From positions 1 to 39,885 of the forward strand of contig NZ_JADBGR010000051.1 of assembly GCF_014892515.1 (NCBI RefSeq): 39,885 bases of DNA. Reading direction: 5' to 3'. Made by a program: the position numbers and the translations under genes. The first letter of the stretch is position 1. Each line of letters opens with the position of its first letter. Below the pieces are notes generated by a model, which had not been told where the DNA came from, made no database searches, and saw only the letters and a program-made list of their open reading frames with translations. Positions 35,667-39,885 of the stretch are shown one piece after another. The stretch comes from Myceligenerans pegani. Its GTDB lineage: Bacteria > Actinomycetota > Actinomycetes > Actinomycetales > Cellulomonadaceae.

Positions 35667-38039
35667 ATGAAGTTCACCGACGGCTACTGGCAGCTGCGGC
35701 CCGGCGTCGACATGCTTCGCCCCCGCGACATCGACTCCGTGGAGGCCGGCACGGACACCCTGACCGTGTACGCGCCCACCGCACCGATCACCCGGCGCGG
35801 CGACACCCTGAACCGCCCGGTCGTGACCGTCACGTTCGACGCCCCGGCGGACGACGTGATCGGCGTGCGCATCGAGCACCACCAGGGCCGCCGCGATCCC
35901 GGGCCGCACTTCGCGGTCCACCGGGAGCCGGGCGTGGTCAAGATCGTCGCGCCCGACACCCTGGGCGACGGCCCCGCGGAACTCACCTCGGGCGGCCTCA
36001 CCGCCCGCGTGGCCACCGACGGCCCGTGGCAGGTCGACTTCGTGGCCGACGGCGAGGTGCTCACCTCGTCGTCGGCCCGGAGCATCGGCATCGCGACCAC
36101 GCCCGAGGGCGACTTCGTGCACGAGCAGCTCGCGCTCGGCGTCGGCGAGTACGTCTACGGGCTGGGCGAGCGGTTCGGCGCCTTCGTCAAGAACGGCCAG
36201 AGCGTCGACATCTGGAACGAGGACGGCGGCACGGCGAGCGAGCAGGCCTACAAGAACGTGCCGTTCTACCTGACCAACCGCGGCTACGGCGTGTTCGTCG
36301 CCCACCCCGAGCGGGTGTCGTTCGAGGTGGGATCCGAGGTGGTCAGCCGCACCCAGTTCGCGGTGCCGGGCCAGTCGCTCCAGTACTACGTGATCCACGG
36401 GCCGACCCCGGCCGACATCCTCCGCCGCTACACGGCGCTCACCGGGCGGCCCGCCGTCGTCCCTTCCTGGTCCTACGGCCTGTGGCTCTCGACGTCGTTC
36501 ACCACGAACTACGACGAGGAGACCGTCAACAGCTTCATCGACGGCATGGCCGAGCGCGACATCCCGCTGTCGGTGTTCCACTTCGACTGCTTCTGGATGC
36601 GCCAGTTCCACTGGTGCGACTTCGTGTGGGACCCGGCCACCTTCCCCGACCCCGAGGGCATGCTGGCCCGGCTCCACGAGCGCGGGCTGAAGGTCAGCGT
36701 CTGGATCAACCCGTACATCGCCCAGCGCTCCCACCTGTTCCGCGAGGGCAGGGACAAGGGTTACCTGGTGACCACGCCCGACGGCGACGTCTGGCAGTGG
36801 GACAAGTGGCAGGCCGGCATGGCGCTGGTCGACTTCACCAACCCGGAGGCCACCGCCTGGTACCAGGACAAGCTGCGCGTACTCCTGGACCAGGGCGTCG
36901 ACTGCTTCAAGACGGACTTCGGCGAGCGCATCCCCACCGACGTCGTCTGGCACGACGGGTCCGACCCGCAGCGCATGCACAACTACTACACCTACCTGTA
37001 CAACGACGCGGTCTTCGAACTGCTCGAGCAGGAGCGCGGGCACGGGGAGGCCGTGGTGTTCGCGCGCTCCGCGACCGCCGGCACCCAGTCCTTCCCCGTG
37101 CACTGGGGCGGCGACTGCGAGTCGACGTTCGTCTCCATGGCGGAGTCGCTGCGGGGCGGCCTGTCGCTGTCGTTGTCCGGGTTCGGCTACTGGAGCCACG
37201 ACATCGGCGGGTTCGAGGGCACACCCGACCCGGCCGTGTTCAAGCGCTGGTCCGTCTTCGGCCTGCTGTCCTCGCACTCGCGCCTCCACGGCTCCGACTC
37301 CTACCGCGTGCCGTGGGCGTTCGACGACGAGGCCGTCGACGTGCTCCGCCGGTTCACCCGGCTGAAGATGTCCCTCATGCCGTACCTGGGCCAGGCGGCC
37401 GCCCAGGTGCGGAGCGACGGCACGCCCGTCATGCGCCCGATGCTGCTGGAGTTCCCGGACGACCCCGCGGCGCACACGGTCGACACCCAGTACATGCTCG
37501 GCGACAGCCTGCTCGTGGCCCCCGTGTTCCGCGCCGACGGGCGAGTGAGCTACTACGTTCCCGAGGGCGGGTGGACCCCGGTCCTGCCGGCGCTCGCCGC
37601 CGGGACGCCCCCGCTCGGGGAGCCCGGGCAGGAAGCGGGCGCCGACGGAGGCGGCGGCGCGTCCGCCGCTGATGCCCGGGGCGTGGCGGCCGGGACGATC
37701 CGCGGCTCCAGGTGGATCACCGAGGAGCACGGGTTCGACTCCCTGCCCCTGCTCGCCCGCCCGGGCTCGGTCGTGCCCGTGGGCGCACGCGACGACCGGC
37801 CGGACTACGCCTGGGCCGAGGGCGTCACCCTGCACTGTTTCGAGCTCCCTGACGGGTACGAGCGGGACGTCGTCGTACCCGGTGGGACCGGCGCGTCCGC
37901 GCACTTCACGGTACGGCGGACCGGTGACGCGGTGCACGTGAGCTCCGCCGACGCGCCCGCCGCGTGGGGTGTTGAGATCGCCGGGCGGAGCGTCGGGGCG
38001 GACGGCCCCGGCGAGGTGGTGATCGCCGTGGCCGGATGA
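35667..38039 (+). CDS. GH31 alpha-xylosidase (YicI type) with a Gly/Ala-rich insertion
   Basis: Retaining alpha-glycosidase of 790 residues without signal peptide. The nucleophile region reads KTDFGERIPTDVVWHDGSDP (Asp417), which is the alpha-xylosidase (YicI) form. The acid/base is Asp483 in HWGGDCESTF. The upstream block FHFDCFWMRQFHWCDFVWDP and the downstream SLSLSGFGYWSHDIGGFEG also match YicI, which releases xylose from isoprimeverose-type ends. Residues ~642-677, between YYVPEGGWTPVLP and IRGSRWITEEHGFDSLPLLARP, form a Gly/Ala/Pro-rich low-complexity insertion absent from the usual fold at this point. It ends the GH42-importer operon, 55 nt after the last permease. Confidence 0.94.
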   Translation: MKFTDGYWQLRPGVDMLRPRDIDSVEAGTDTLTVYAPTAPITRRGDTLNRPVVTVTFDAPADDVIGVRIEHHQGRRDPGPHFAVHREPGVVKIVAPDTLGDGPAELTSGGLTARVATDGPWQVDFVADGEVLTSSSARSIGIATTPEGDFVHEQLALGVGEYVYGLGERFGAFVKNGQSVDIWNEDGGTASEQAYKNVPFYLTNRGYGVFVAHPERVSFEVGSEVVSRTQFAVPGQSLQYYVIHGPTPADILRRYTALTGRPAVVPSWSYGLWLSTSFTTNYDEETVNSFIDGMAERDIPLSVFHFDCFWMRQFHWCDFVWDPATFPDPEGMLARLHERGLKVSVWINPYIAQRSHLFREGRDKGYLVTTPDGDVWQWDKWQAGMALVDFTNPEATAWYQDKLRVLLDQGVDCFKTDFGERIPTDVVWHDGSDPQRMHNYYTYLYNDAVFELLEQERGHGEAVVFARSATAGTQSFPVHWGGDCESTFVSMAESLRGGLSLSLSGFGYWSHDIGGFEGTPDPAVFKRWSVFGLLSSHSRLHGSDSYRVPWAFDDEAVDVLRRFTRLKMSLMPYLGQAAAQVRSDGTPVMRPMLLEFPDDPAAHTVDTQYMLGDSLLVAPVFRADGRVSYYVPEGGWTPVLPALAAGTPPLGEPGQEAGADGGGGASAADARGVAAGTIRGSRWITEEHGFDSLPLLARPGSVVPVGARDDRPDYAWAEGVTLHCFELPDGYERDVVVPGGTGASAHFTVRRTGDAVHVSSADAPAAWGVEIAGRSVGADGPGEVVIAVAG

Positions 38040-38062
38040 GCCGTGCGGACCCGCGCAGCCTC

Positions 38063-38302
38063 CTACCCGGCCGGCGCGTCCAGGTCGGCGCCGCCGCGCA
38101 GCACGGTGGCGCCGGCCGGGGCGCCCGGCGGACGTGGGGGACCGGCAGGTACGTGCAAGGACACCGGAGGCACGACGACGTCGTACCGGGTGCCGAACTC
38201 TGTGCGTGCCGAGTGCGTGGCGTCCCCGCGCAGGTACGTGACCTCCGGTGTGGTCAGTACCGCATCGATCGCCGCGGCCAGTGCCGCTTCCACTGCTGAC
38301 AT
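38063..38302 (-). CDS. Small hypothetical protein, orphan
   Basis: A 79-residue frame on the minus strand, convergent with the GH31 gene. Support for it being real: GGAGGT lies 8 nt before the ATG (complement of 38300-38302), codon third positions are mostly G or C, and TACTAT (complement of 38343-38348) could be its -10. The N-terminal half predicts a helix (SAVEAALAAAIDAVLTTPEV) followed by beta-like YDVVVPPVSLHV. The second half is Pro/Gly/Ala-rich. I do not recognise it. An overlapping plus-strand frame (38043-38333) has poorer codon use. It could also be a decayed remnant. Confidence 0.5.
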   Translation of the reverse strand: MSAVEAALAAAIDAVLTTPEVTYLRGDATHSARTEFGTRYDVVVPPVSLHVPAGPPRPPGAPAGATVLRGGADLDAPAG

Positions 38303-38483
38303 CCTTGCGCACCTCCGTCACCCACAGTCGTAAACATGTTCGATAGTACTCCCGCACCTCCATCCCCACCACCCGATTTCGCCGCCACGGCGGCAGCGGG
38401 TGACGATAGACCCGGTGGCCGACATCCGCAGTGGTGCCGGTACCGGAACGACGCTGTCCGACATCGATTTCACGGAGAGACAC
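38303..38483 (+). promoter_or_regulatory. Upstream region of the GH1 gene
   Basis: About 180 nt between the small minus-strand gene and GH1. I see the palindromes AACATGTT (38333-38340), GCCGCC-AC-GGCGGC (38381-38394) and CCGGTACCGG (38437-38446). There is no copy of the GTCGAAGCGCTTCGAC operator. TAGACC at about 38407-38412 is a weak -10 candidate. GH1 is therefore probably controlled separately. Confidence 0.35.

Positions 38484-39885
<1,402 letters not shown>

Overview
The window is a high-GC, gene-dense stretch of an actinobacterial chromosome. Gene order (hom-thrC-thrB-rho-rpmE-prfA-prmC-tsaC-wecA-type transferase-atpIBEFHAGDC-DUF2550-nucS), GTG/TTG starts, mismatch endonuclease NucS and codons ending almost always in G or C point to a Micrococcales actinomycete. 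The cellulomonad/promicromonosporad neighbourhood (Cellulosimicrobium, Isoptericola, Cellulomonas-like) is my inference from the glycosidase-rich second half; no rRNA or species marker is present.

Region 1 (1-21.5 kb) is a conserved housekeeping block, all on the + strand. It starts with the tail of a SecA-like protein and the threonine operon. Rho follows behind a ~260-nt structured leader, then ribosomal protein L31, release factor 1 with its methylase, the threonylcarbamoyl-AMP synthase, a lipid-linked sugar-phosphate transferase, and the complete nine-gene F1Fo ATP synthase operon including atpI. A perfect 14-bp hairpin sits between atpD and atpC. DUF2550, nucS, nagA and a DUF402 gene close the block.

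Region 2 (21.5-39.9 kb) is a carbohydrate-utilisation locus. It holds a GH3 glycosidase with an unusual ~110-residue insertion plus a DUF624 membrane protein (+), an LplABC-type sugar ABC importer (-), a LacI-family repressor (-), and an operon of GH42 beta-galactosidase, a second sugar ABC importer and a YicI-type GH31 alpha-xylosidase (+). A GH1 beta-glucosidase-type gene runs off the right edge. None of the glycosidases has a visible signal peptide, and both importers lack an ATPase gene. This suggests import of oligosaccharides energised by a shared MsiK-type ATPase encoded elsewhere, with hydrolysis in the cytoplasm.

The main discovery is a palindromic operator, GTCGAAGCGCTTCGAC or close variants, at four promoters: GH3, the LplABC importer, the lacI gene itself, and the GH42 operon. 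At the first three structural promoters (GH3, importer, GH42) it begins 0-2 nt downstream of the -10 hexamer. This ties about 17 kb of divergent operons into one probable LacI regulon. The enzyme set (alpha-xylosidase, beta-galactosidase, beta-glucosidases) fits stepwise dismantling of galactosylated xyloglucan oligosaccharides. That substrate is a hypothesis, not something the sequence proves.
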